A program made the position numbers and the translations under genes. 9,377 nt of DNA from Candidatus Dojkabacteria bacterium. Its GTDB lineage: Bacteria; Patescibacteriota; Dojkabacteria; SC72. The notes beneath the pieces were generated by a model. The model saw only the letters and a list, made by a program, of their open reading frames with translations, had not been told where the DNA came from and did no database searches. Of this stretch, positions 1-6,047 are shown piece by piece. Each line of letters begins with the position of its first letter. Position 1 is the first letter of the stretch. The stretch covers positions 1 through 9,377 of the forward strand of contig JAAZAL010000109.1 of NCBI GenBank assembly GCA_012514355.1, read 5' to 3'.

Positions 1-2
1 AG

Positions 3-677
3 TATCTTTTGTTACTTCCTATTCTTTTCTTTGGTTTTCTTAATTTAGAACTTTACGGTAAGAACATTATTCAATACGGGGGATTGGAACCTGACTGTAA
101 CAAGATATTAACTCACGAACAGTGTTTGTTAAATGGAGTATATTACAGGGATAATGTCACTTTTCAGAGTACAAAAATTGATGGTGTTAAGGGGTATATT
201 AGCTTAATAACTTCTGGAGAAAGAGTTGACCCGTTTAGATATTTTCTTAAATGGTTACCAAATCTTACAATGAAGATATATGGGGTATTTGCTGATCATA
301 GTTTGTTTATGCCAGAGCCTTATTGGTATATCTTTATTTCAATTTTCTTATTGAGTTCAGTACTAGGAATTGTTAATTTCAAAAAATGGGACATTATTGA
401 GAAGTATTTATTAATCATTTCTCTCTTTTATATCTCTGTTCTTTTCTTTTTCCAAAACTACAGTATGTATCTTAGTTTTAATCATTACTACTTAGCACTA
501 CAAGGAAGATATATATTTCCAGTAATTTCAATAATGTATATTCTATTTTCTAAATCACTTTTTTCAATTGAGAAGAAGTGGCTTAGAGATTCAATTTTAG
601 TTATATATCTTTTACTTCTTACTTACTCTTGTATCCCTTTCTTTCTTTTAAATGTCCCTTCTTGGTGGATGAAATGA
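3..677 (+). CDS. C-terminal part of a polytopic membrane protein (DUF2142 / glycosyltransferase-like)
   Basis: The frame is open to the left edge of the window, so the start is missing; the first TTG at 9 is probably an internal Leu. The visible 220 or so residues begin inside a hydrophobic segment, followed by a polar loop of roughly 85 residues containing cysteines (ExDCN, EQCLLNG). Four more hydrophobic segments follow, at about residues 105-125, 133-150, 165-185 and 193-213 counted from position 9. The motif QGRYIFPVI before a membrane segment resembles the QGRYLFPAL motif of DUF2142 and related glycosyltransferase-like membrane proteins. The stretch KIYGVFADHSLFMPEPYW fits the loop that precedes it in that family. 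The substrate is unknown. It ends in TGA after a WWMK tail. I am confident of an integral membrane protein and only moderately sure of the family, because the N-terminal catalytic region is not in the window. Confidence 0.6.
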   Translation, partial: YLLLLPILFFGFLNLELYGKNIIQYGGLEPDCNKILTHEQCLLNGVYYRDNVTFQSTKIDGVKGYISLITSGERVDPFRYFLKWLPNLTMKIYGVFADHSLFMPEPYWYIFISIFLLSSVLGIVNFKKWDIIEKYLLIISLFYISVLFFFQNYSMYLSFNHYYLALQGRYIFPVISIMYILFSKSLFSIEKKWLRDSILVIYLLLLTYSCIPFFLLNVPSWWMK

Positions 678-737
678 AGATTTTAGAAAATATATAGACA
701 GGAGATTCCTAATACTCTAATATTAATATTTGTGTTG

Positions 738-759
738 AAATATTTAAATTTAAATATTT
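738..759. repeat. 22-bp perfect AT palindrome before the CofE-like gene
   Basis: The half AAATATTTAAA is followed directly by its exact reverse complement TTTAAATATTT. The palindrome ends five bases before the preferred ATG at 765. It could be an operator, a promoter element or chance in AT-only sequence. Just upstream is AATATTAATATT, another small palindrome. No Shine-Dalgarno sequence is present here. Confidence 0.5.
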
Positions 760-764
760 TTTCT

Positions 765-1043
765 ATGAGATATGTAGGAACATGTGTTAGAGGAATTAGA
801 ACTCCAATAATCAAGGAGGGAGATAACTTGGAAGAGGTAGTTGTAAGCTCTTTAATTAGAGCTTCAAAGGAGCATAAATTTGAATTCAATGATAAGGATG
901 TTGTCGCTGTTACTGAGGCTGTTGTCGCTATTACTCAAAGTAACTATGTATCTCTTAAACAACTATCTGCTGAAATCAAAAAGAAATTCCCAGAGGATAT
1001 CGGAGTAGTATTTCCAATATTAGTAGAAATAGATTCTCTTTAA
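765..1043 (+). CDS. CofE-like (F420-0:L-glutamate ligase-like) protein, 5' part of a frameshifted gene
   Basis: This is the N-terminal part of one gene whose remainder lies in another frame (1022-1939). From the ATG at 765 it reads MRYVGTCVRGIRTPIIKEGD, then DKDVVAVTEAVVAITQSNYV and KKFPEDIGVVFPIL. These match the N-terminal domain of proteins annotated as coenzyme F420-0:L-glutamate ligase in Firmicutes and uncultured bacteria (RTPIIKEGD, TEAVVA.xQxNY, FPILSRNRF). The frame is also open back to a GTG at 732, but those 11 residues are low-complexity and homologs, as I remember them, begin near the MRYVG position. After FPIL this frame yields only VEIDSL and a stop, while the expected SRNRFS continuation is in the -1 frame. 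True F420 ligases add glutamate to F420-0. This bacterial branch may act on another substrate, since no F420 gene is nearby. The family call is fairly secure and the reaction is not. Confidence 0.7.
   Translation: MRYVGTCVRGIRTPIIKEGDNLEEVVVSSLIRASKEHKFEFNDKDVVAVTEAVVAITQSNYVSLKQLSAEIKKKFPEDIGVVFPILVEIDSL
1018..1024 (+). other. Apparent one-base deletion (frameshift) in the CofE-like gene
   Basis: The DNA reads CCA ATA TTA GTA GAA in frame. The conserved family sequence PILSRNRF is restored if one A is added, giving CCA ATA TTA AGT AGA AAT AGA TTC. The base at 1022 would thus be read twice. There is no slippery X-XXY-YYZ heptamer and no long homopolymer, so a recent mutation or an assembly error is more likely than programmed frameshifting. 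Confidence 0.75.
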
Positions 1044-1939
1044 TCCTTTCAGCTATTGCAAACGCATGCAAGGAAGTACATATTCTCTTAAGCTATCCTG
1101 CAGATGAGGTAGGTAATCACCTTATGAATGAAGATAGGATGTATGAAATAGGTTTAAACCCCTACTCTGATTCTTTTGAGGAAAGTAAATACAGAAAAAT
1201 GTTTGAAGAGAAAGACATATTACATGAGTTTACAGGTATGGACTATGCTAAATATTATAAGAGTTTAGGGAATGGAAATATTCATATTCATTTCTCAAAT
1301 GATCCTAAATATATTCTAAAATTTACAAAAAACATTTTATCAGCAGATATCCATTCTAGATTTAGAACAGTAAAAACTTTAAAGGAAGCAGGAGCTAAAA
1401 GTGTATATATGCTTTCAGACCTTTGTTCTAAGCCATCTAAAGTTCATGGATATAATCCAGATTACGGAGTATTAGGTTCAAACAAGGTAGGAGAGGAAAA
1501 ATTAAAACTTTTCCCTAGAGAGTGTGATGAGTTAGTAACTCGAATACAAAAAAGATTAAAAAAAGAAACTGGTAGGGATATTGAAGTAATGATATATGGA
1601 GATGGAGCCTTTAAAGATCCTGTAGGTAAGATATGGGAGTTAGCAGACCCTGTTGTATCTCCTGGCTTTACAAAAGGTCTATTAGGTAGACCTAGTGAAG
1701 TTAAACTTAAATATATTTCAGAGAATTGGAACAAAAAGGGAAGTATAGATGAGTATGTTAAAGACGCAATTATACAGAAGAAAGGACCTGACTACCAAGT
1801 AGAGAAATCTTTAGGTACTACACCAAGGCAGTTAACTGATTTGCTTGGTAGCTTATCTGATTTAACAAGTGGTAGTGGAGACAAGGGTACTCCTGTAATA
1901 CTTGTTCAAGGCTATTTTGATGATTACACAAAAGAGTAA
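1022..1939 (+). CDS. CofE-like protein, 3' part of the frameshifted gene
   Basis: Conserved coding resumes in the -1 frame at 1022 with SRNRFSLILSAIANACKEV and LLSYPADEVGN, before the first in-frame ATG at 1124. An annotation starting at 1124 would therefore lose about 34 conserved residues. Further family motifs are NIHIHFSNDPKYILK, MIYGDGAFKDPVGKIWELAD and PVVSPGFTKGLLG, followed by GRPSEVKLKYISEN. The C-terminus has a Gly/Ser-rich patch (SDLTSGSGDKG) and ends TPVILVQGYFDDYTKE. Joined to the 5' part the protein would be about 391 residues, near the family length I would expect. Good conservation on both sides of the shift argues against an old decayed gene. If the deletion is real, neither half is likely to be active alone. 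The next gene starts 44 bases downstream behind its own promoter-like sequence. Confidence 0.7.
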   Translation, partial: SRNRFSLILSAIANACKEVHILLSYPADEVGNHLMNEDRMYEIGLNPYSDSFEESKYRKMFEEKDILHEFTGMDYAKYYKSLGNGNIHIHFSNDPKYILKFTKNILSADIHSRFRTVKTLKEAGAKSVYMLSDLCSKPSKVHGYNPDYGVLGSNKVGEEKLKLFPRECDELVTRIQKRLKKETGRDIEVMIYGDGAFKDPVGKIWELADPVVSPGFTKGLLGRPSEVKLKYISENWNKKGSIDEYVKDAIIQKKGPDYQVEKSLGTTPRQLTDLLGSLSDLTSGSGDKGTPVILVQGYFDDYTKE

Positions 1940-1946
1940 GTATTTT

Positions 1947-1976
1947 TTGATATACTTAAATATATATCTTTATATT
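1947..1976 (+). promoter_or_regulatory. Putative promoter of the anchored hypothetical gene, leaderless
   Basis: TTGATA (1947-1952), an 18-base spacer and TATATT (1971-1976). The ATG at 1984 lies seven bases after the -10 box, where transcription would be expected to begin, so the mRNA may be leaderless. An inverted repeat ACTTAA (1954-1959) / TTAAGT (1975-1980) flanks the spacer and -10. AT-rich context makes chance matches easy. Confidence 0.4.
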
Positions 1977-1983
1977 AAGTAAT

Positions 1984-2727
1984 ATGAAAAAGAAACTAAT
2001 ATATGTTCTTTGTGCCTTGTTGGTTCTTTCTGGAGTTTTCATATACATATTTCTTAACAAGGATAAGGATACTTCAAATGAAAAAATTGCTAAAAATGAT
2101 CCTGAGATAGAAAAATTAGTTGGAATTTCTCAAGCAGAGATGTCTTCTTTTGTATTTGTTACCCAAGAAAGTGAAAGTAATCATATATTGAATATTAACT
2201 TAACTCCCTTCTTAAATTTTATTGTAGAGCAAAAAGAGATTGAAAGTTTTAAAATATTAAATTTCAAAGGAATAAACTCAAGAAGTGAGGTAGTTTTAAT
2301 ACCTCCAACGGATTTATCCCTTGATACAGTAAGCAGAACCTTTCTTTTTACAACACAAGACTCTATTACTCAGCAAGATATTCAAGCCTCTGCAGATAGT
2401 TTCGTATATTCTGTACTCTCAACGGCTTCTAAGTTTAATGAGATAAATTCAAAAGGTGTTCTTACTCCTTACTTTGGAGTTATAATTAAAGATATTGGAA
2501 GGGTTAATTACAAGGAGATTATTGATAGAGATGGAAGCTTTGATGGGGGAAAATATCTTGAATATAGCAAAGTGGCCCTAGAGGCTCTTGATACGGAGAT
2601 TCAATTTGATATCAATATTGAGTTTACAGATGGAGAAAAGTATAACAAGAGATTTCAGGGAACACTTAAAGGAGAGTCTTTTGCAACAGAAACTTCCCCA
2701 ATGATTACTCTGCAGGTTGTAGAATAG
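1984..2727 (+). CDS. Membrane-anchored extracytoplasmic protein of unknown function
   Basis: I do not recognise this 247-residue protein. It has a basic start (MKKK) and a hydrophobic segment at about residues 5-24 (IYVLCALLVLSGVFIYIFL). A charged, Asn/Lys/Asp-rich linker to about 45 follows, then roughly 200 soluble residues likely to be outside the membrane. No lipobox is visible: the Cys at 10 lies inside the hydrophobic core, so this looks like a signal anchor rather than a lipoprotein. The soluble part alternates short hydrophobic and polar stretches (VVLIPP, TFLFTTQD, YFGVIIKDI, FDINIEFTDG, MITLQVVE) and looks beta-rich. No catalytic motif stands out. The start is the first ATG after a promoter-like sequence and has no Shine-Dalgarno site. 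Its last 23 bases overlap tail-to-tail with the end of the nagZ-like gene on the other strand. Confidence 0.75.
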   Translation: MKKKLIYVLCALLVLSGVFIYIFLNKDKDTSNEKIAKNDPEIEKLVGISQAEMSSFVFVTQESESNHILNINLTPFLNFIVEQKEIESFKILNFKGINSRSEVVLIPPTDLSLDTVSRTFLFTTQDSITQQDIQASADSFVYSVLSTASKFNEINSKGVLTPYFGVIIKDIGRVNYKEIIDRDGSFDGGKYLEYSKVALEALDTEIQFDINIEFTDGEKYNKRFQGTLKGESFATETSPMITLQVVE

Positions 2728-3865
2728 ATTTCTCTATTAACCCATACTTAATCTTCAACCTAAGTATTCTTAATACTTTCTGATTAATGTCTTCAAAAGA
2801 TATCTCCTCACTGTTTACTGAGTTTATAATACAATCATATATATCTCTTTGTAGATTGGGTTTCGCTGAGTACATACTGTAAAGTAATATATCATTTCCT
2901 GCAATTAATGCTTGTTTTGCTATATCACAGTACTCTCCCTGTTTTTCTATAGCATCCATAAGCATATCATCAGTAATAACTACACCTTGGAAATTTAAAT
3001 CTTTTCTTAGCTTTTGATTAATAATGATATTGGATATTGTTGAAGGCTTGCTATCAATATTTGGATACAGTATATGTCCCACCATTATTACATCTACAAC
3101 ATCTTGATTAATTAAAGAAGTAAAAGGGTATATATATTCATCCCACTGTTGTATAGAGATAAAGACTTTTGGTAGAGAAAAATGAGAATCAGGAGACAAG
3201 TTACTGTGTCCTGGATAATGTTTAGCGACTGAAATCATATTTGAGTCAGCGTACCCCTTCATTGCACTGTAAGCCTTGTTACTTACCTCTTTTTGTGTTC
3301 CAGTAAACACTCTTGGGTAGAGAAAAGAATTCCTGTCTGTAATATATTCAACAACAGGAGCTAGGTTTACATTAATTCCTAAATCTTTAAGAATCTGAGA
3401 TTTCCTTACAGAGAGGTTGTATATATCCTCTACCTCCCCCATACTCTTTTGAGATATTAATAACTCTTTATCCCATTTAATTCTTGATACCACTCCACCC
3501 TCTTGGTCAATAGAGATTAGTAAGGGGATTTGAGATTCACTTTGTAATTGGGTATTTAAATCTGTTAATTGTTGAGAATTAGAAATGTTTTTACCAAGAA
3601 GCAGAACACCTCCGATATATCTGGTTTTGATTAAATCCTTTGTATCTTCATTTATTTCCAATCCATTAAAACCAAACATTAATAGTTGGCCCACTTTTTG
3701 CTCTAATGTCATTTGATTAAGAACCCTCTGCTCTAGTGGAGGTAATTTAACAATACTCATATTGTCTTTAATTTCAAAAACCGAATCTCTTTTAATAGCT
3801 TGGGAAAGTAAAACAAGGATGACGGAAAGAATTAAACAGGAAAGTATTTTAAAAAATATCTTCAT
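2705..3865 (-). CDS. nagZ: Exported glycoside hydrolase family 3 beta-N-acetylhexosaminidase (NagZ-like)
   Basis: GH3 enzymes of the NagZ type remove beta-1,4-linked N-acetylglucosamine from peptidoglycan fragments. This 386-residue protein has an N-terminal hydrophobic segment at about 5-21 (signal peptide or anchor), so it likely acts outside the membrane, unlike the cytoplasmic NagZ of E. coli. The single TIM-barrel domain runs from about 45 to 375. Its motifs are LEQKVGQLLMFGF (54-66), IGGVLLLGKN (84-93), the substrate-binding ISIDQEGGVVSRIK (117-130) and KHYPGHSNLSPDSH (215-228). The last carries the NagZ-type Asp226/His228 acid-base dyad. The nucleophile region is VVITDDMLMDAI (295-306), with D299 the likely nucleophile. 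PGHS replaces the more usual PGHG. There is no second GH3 domain, as is normal for NagZ. It lies 15 bases behind the TVP38-like gene, so the two are probably co-transcribed. No Shine-Dalgarno site precedes the ATG. The family is secure; the exact natural substrate is inferred. Confidence 0.9.
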   Translation of the reverse strand: MKIFFKILSCLILSVILVLLSQAIKRDSVFEIKDNMSIVKLPPLEQRVLNQMTLEQKVGQLLMFGFNGLEINEDTKDLIKTRYIGGVLLLGKNISNSQQLTDLNTQLQSESQIPLLISIDQEGGVVSRIKWDKELLISQKSMGEVEDIYNLSVRKSQILKDLGINVNLAPVVEYITDRNSFLYPRVFTGTQKEVSNKAYSAMKGYADSNMISVAKHYPGHSNLSPDSHFSLPKVFISIQQWDEYIYPFTSLINQDVVDVIMVGHILYPNIDSKPSTISNIIINQKLRKDLNFQGVVITDDMLMDAIEKQGEYCDIAKQALIAGNDILLYSMYSAKPNLQRDIYDCIINSVNSEEISFEDINQKVLRILRLKIKYGLIEKSILQPAE

Positions 3866-3880
3866 ATATGATATATAGTA

Positions 3881-4510
3881 TCATTTCTTTTTCTTTTTTA
3901 AAAAAAGATAACTTAATATCGCAAATGGAATCATACTTAAAAATATCTTAATTGTTGTAAATATTGGAGATTGCTCACTTCTCATTAACAAACTCATTAC
4001 AATACTCCAGGGAATCATACTTAATATTGATACAAGGTAGTATCTAGAAAAGGAGATATCTGTCAAACCAAATGCGTATGACGCGAAATCATTAATGTAA
4101 AAAGTTGAGATCCTTAACCAAAAAAATTTCTTTTTGTCTATCCTTTTAGCTATCTCAACAATTTTTGTTACCCCTTCTTCTCCTATAAACTTTCTAAGTA
4201 CTTTTTTCCCATATCTTCTTGCAAGTAAAAAGTTTGTAGCAGATGTTATTAACCAAGTTAATATTGAATATGCTATTGCTGTTTTACCAAATAGAATGAA
4301 TACAGCAACAAAAAGAGCAGATGTACTTAGGGGAGCAAATATCTGTCCAGCAATCTGAATAAAGATATAGAGCAATGGGGCAAATACGCCAGCACTTTTA
4401 ATAAAAAGAGAGATCTCTTCAGAGGAGAAGTTTGTTGTAAAGTAAATTAGTAATGCAAAGAGAAAAATGGAAAACAAAGGAAAAACAACTTTCTTAAAAG
4501 AAATATTCAT
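3881..4510 (-). CDS. TVP38/TMEM64 family (VTT domain, DedA-like) membrane protein
   Basis: This is a 209-residue integral membrane protein. Hydrophobic segments lie at about 8-26, 42-75, 78-96, 153-173 and 184-204, with a lysine-rich C-terminal tail. The middle matches the VTT (SNARE-associated, DedA/TVP38) domain. It has a Gly- and Pro-containing re-entrant region (QIAGQIFAPLST, 52-63), then FLLARRYGKKVLRKFIG (94-110), then WLRISTFYINDFASYAFGLT (131-150). The last corresponds to the R-x-x-P-x-x-P-F-D-x-x-N/S-Y-x-x-GLT stretch of the family, with its two prolines missing here. DedA/TVP38 relatives are linked to lipid scrambling and carrier-lipid handling, which would fit the neighbouring peptidoglycan hydrolase and the lipid kinase 1.5 kb away. 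That link is inference. It ends in TGA, five codons before the in-frame ATG of the next gene. The start sits directly after an extended -10 element. Confidence 0.85.
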   Translation of the reverse strand: MNISFKKVVFPLFSIFLFALLIYFTTNFSSEEISLFIKSAGVFAPLLYIFIQIAGQIFAPLSTSALFVAVFILFGKTAIAYSILTWLITSATNFLLARRYGKKVLRKFIGEEGVTKIVEIAKRIDKKKFFWLRISTFYINDFASYAFGLTDISFSRYYLVSILSMIPWSIVMSLLMRSEQSPIFTTIKIFLSMIPFAILSYLFLKKKKK

Positions 4511-4515
4511 TTTAT

Positions 4516-4524
4516 ATTATATCA
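4516..4524 (-). promoter_or_regulatory. Extended -10 promoter of the TVP38-like gene, leaderless
   Basis: On the minus strand TGATATAAT is a perfect extended -10 (TG-n-TATAAT). The TATAAT occupies 4521 to 4516. Only five bases separate it from the ATG at 4510, so transcription would start at or next to the A of the start codon. No good -35 is seen, as is usual for extended -10 promoters. Confidence 0.55.
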
Positions 4525-4542
4525 AAATGAAAAAGTGGGTAT

Positions 4543-4578
4543 AAAAAAAAAGGATGGAGAACCAATATTCAACCATCC
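4543..4578 (-). terminator. Rho-independent terminator of the 246-nt RNA
   Basis: On the minus strand GGATGG (4578-4573), a 15-base loop and CCATCC (4557-4552) are followed by nine T (4551-4543). The six-pair stem is GC-rich against this background. Two bases of the stem (4577-4578) are shared with the preceding CCAAAC/GTTTGG hairpin. Confidence 0.75.
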
Positions 4579-4788
4579 AAACACCAGGAAAGTATGCATT
4601 ACGACATACTGGGTTTGGCCATAGAACGCAAGCCAAGAAATAATAAAACTTCAAGACTTGTTAATGTTCTAAGGTGTCAATGTTCGAATCATCAACATAT
4701 CCTTCAAATCCGTAGAAACATCTGAATTAGAAAAATTGGTTCTAAAACAGCGTTCGGTACCAACCTACTCGGATTTAAAAGTCCTAGT
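4543..4788 (-). ncRNA. Candidate structured RNA gene, about 246 nt, family unknown
   Basis: This stretch between prs and the TVP38-like gene has no open frame but holds ordered helices between a strong promoter and a terminator. Paired segments are 4706-4715 with 4765-4776 (AAATCCG/CGGATTT plus TAG/CTA, two-base bulge) and 4736-4740 with 4759-4763 (TTGGT/ACCAA). Others are 4675-4682 with 4690-4697, an 8-bp stem with a seven-base loop extended by AAGG/CCTT, and 4622-4627 with 4666-4671 enclosing 4629-4634 with 4655-4660. The last is 4577-4596 with 4605-4618. Several pairs are G-U when read from the minus strand but A-C mismatches on the plus strand, which supports minus orientation. I could not match it to tmRNA, RNase P, SRP, 6S or T-box signatures. 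Transcription would stop about 33 bases before the TVP38-like ATG, so a leader or attenuator role is also possible. The 4824-4918 stretch upstream holds only AT-rich sequence. Confidence 0.6.
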
Positions 4789-4794
4789 ATTTAA

Positions 4795-4823
4795 ATACTA
4801 ATGAAGTGTCTTAAATTTGTCAA
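4795..4823 (-). promoter_or_regulatory. Promoter of the 246-nt RNA
   Basis: A perfect -35 TTGACA (4823-4818), a 17-base spacer and the -10 TAGTAT (4800-4795), with AT-rich DNA upstream. The predicted transcription start is about 4788. It is one of the two best -35 matches I see in the window; the other drives the 87-nt RNA. Confidence 0.65.
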
Positions 4824-4918
4824 CACTTTTATTTGGGAATATTTTTATAGGATTAACTAGAAAAATAAAAAACATTGAATTTCTAATTAAACGCATACCT
4901 TTTAAAATTACTATAATA

Positions 4919-5932
4919 CTAGTCTAAAAGACTCCCAATTGAGTGTCGAGTGTTTAATCTATATATTATTTCTCCAAAATATTTTGATACGGTTATTACT
5001 TTTATCCATTTGTTTTCATTTAACACCTCTTTTGGTATATATGTTGCATCAGTACATATTAGTTTTGAGAATTTACCACTCTTGTATAATGTGTTTAATC
5101 TTTCTATAGCTTCTCCGTTTAGTAATGCAAATGTTGTTACCCCTATTATTTCTTTTGCTCCACTTTCTTTAGCTATCTCTACTGCTTTACAAAAGGTTCC
5201 ACCAGTATCAATCATATCATCAACAATATATACCGTTCTGTTTTTAATATTTCCCATTATTTTTAAATCTTGAACTGTATTTTTCTTTCTATAGTTTCTT
5301 ACTTTGTATGCAAAAGCTACATCAGTATTAAGATATGTTGAGTAGTAGTTTGCTCTTTTAGCTCCTCCTAAATCTGTAGGTAAAATAGTAGTATTGTCTT
5401 TATCCTTTAGATTTCTCTTAATATATGGGAATAATACCTGACTACCCTTTAAATTATCTACCCAGGAGACTCTAAAGAAGCCTTGAATGGCAGTATTATG
5501 TAAATCTATTGTAATGATATGATCTGCACCCATAGCGCCTTCTAGCTCACTTGCAACCCTTGCAGCAGTTATATCTTCTCTACCCCACTGTTTATCTTGT
5601 CTAGAGTACGGGAATGAAGGAATTACAGCAGTTACATAGTTAGCATCACATCTTTTGCAGGCACCTAGTACTGTATACAGAGCTCTGAGGTTTTGATCTA
5701 CACTTTTCCCATTGTAATGATTCTCTACATCTTGAATAACAAAAACGTCTTTTCCTCTTACACTTTCATTTAGTATTGATTTAATTTCTGTATTAGCAAA
5801 AGTAACCTCTTCAGAATCTAAGAGATGAATTTTCTTCTTACTTTTCTCATTTATCTCTTTTAATACTTTGTTAGCAAAATCTCTTCCAGATTCACATGCT
5901 ACTACAACAAGATCTCCTCTAAAATGATTCAT
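4919..5932 (-). CDS. prs: Ribose-phosphate pyrophosphokinase (PRPP synthetase)
   Basis: It makes phosphoribosyl pyrophosphate from ribose 5-phosphate and ATP, feeding purine, pyrimidine, NAD, His and Trp synthesis in the cytosol. The protein has 337 residues, slightly longer than the usual 310-320. Domains are two tandem phosphoribosyltransferase-like folds. Visible motifs are PSFPYSRQDKQ (105-115, ATP-binding Arg-Gln-Asp), REDITAARVASEL (118-130), TIDLHNTAIQGFF (141-153, metal and ATP site with H145), and TDLGGAKRA (186-194). The PRPP loop is YIVDDMIDTGGT (235-246). Some motif positions are unusual: SRQDK for ARQDR, DLHNTA for DLHAxQ and TDLGG for SPDxGG. The enzyme is therefore divergent, though the key acidic and histidine residues are kept. 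It is divergent to dgkA, with a predicted leader of about 19 bases and no Shine-Dalgarno sequence. No clear terminator follows its TAG stop. Confidence 0.93.
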   Translation of the reverse strand: MNHFRGDLVVVACESGRDFANKVLKEINEKSKKKIHLLDSEEVTFANTEIKSILNESVRGKDVFVIQDVENHYNGKSVDQNLRALYTVLGACKRCDANYVTAVIPSFPYSRQDKQWGREDITAARVASELEGAMGADHIITIDLHNTAIQGFFRVSWVDNLKGSQVLFPYIKRNLKDKDNTTILPTDLGGAKRANYYSTYLNTDVAFAYKVRNYRKKNTVQDLKIMGNIKNRTVYIVDDMIDTGGTFCKAVEIAKESGAKEIIGVTTFALLNGEAIERLNTLYKSGKFSKLICTDATYIPKEVLNENKWIKVITVSKYFGEIIYRLNTRHSIGSLLD

Positions 5933-5957
5933 AAGACGTAAAATGAAATTACATATA

Positions 5958-5986
5958 AATATATATCTTTAAAGATATATTATCAA
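5958..5986 (-). promoter_or_regulatory. prs promoter
   Basis: On the minus strand TTGATA (5986-5981), a 17-base spacer and TATATT (5963-5958), each one mismatch from consensus. The predicted start is near 5951, about 19 bases before the prs ATG. The spacer is almost entirely the palindrome at 5961-5980. Confidence 0.55.
5961..5980. repeat. 20-bp perfect palindrome in the prs/dgkA divergent promoter
   Basis: ATATATCTTT is followed directly by its reverse complement AAAGATATAT. It overlaps the spacer and part of the -10 of the prs promoter and lies nine bases from the dgkA -35. A dimeric regulator bound here could affect both genes. The regulator is unknown. Confidence 0.5.
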
Positions 5987-5988
5987 GT

Positions 5989-6016
5989 TTGAAATTGTTG
6001 AGAATATGGATATAAT
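5989..6016 (+). promoter_or_regulatory. dgkA promoter
   Basis: TTGAAA (5989-5994), a 16-base spacer and a perfect TATAAT (6011-6016). The predicted start is around 6023, downstream of the upstream ATG at 6006. That ATG would then lie inside the promoter rather than in the mRNA, which favours the ATG at 6048. Confidence 0.6.
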
Positions 6017-6047
6017 TAAAAATATATTATTTCTTTATCTTAGATTT

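Noticed and set aside
683..889. Minus-strand frame of 68 codons opposite the CofE-like 5' part
   Set aside because: It overlaps conserved coding sequence on the plus strand and has no recognisable start context or motif.
1015..1030. Programmed -1 frameshifting in the CofE-like gene
   Set aside because: The zero-frame codons ATA TTA cannot re-pair in the -1 frame, and no slippery heptamer is present.
3866..3883. Possible recoding of TGA (as in Gracilibacteria), which would fuse the TVP38-like and GH3 proteins
   Set aside because: The residues after the stop form a clean signal peptide and both proteins are full length on their own; glycines elsewhere use GGN codons.
4683..4689. TTCGAAT resembling a tRNA or tmRNA T-loop
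   Set aside because: Flanking pairs form an 8-bp stem with a 7-base loop that best pairs on the minus strand (ATTCGAA), and no acceptor, D-arm, CCA or tag-peptide frame is nearby.
4750..4766. GGTTGGTACCGAACG on the minus strand resembling the T-box GGTGG-n-ACCGCG motif
   Set aside because: It lies at the 5' end of the RNA, not beside the terminator, it lacks the CGCG part and no aminoacyl-tRNA gene follows.
4950..5273. Open frame on the plus strand inside prs
   Set aside because: It is antisense to clearly conserved PRPP synthetase motifs and its translation has no family features. The same applies to frames at 1462-1734, 4134-4358 and 6617-6964.
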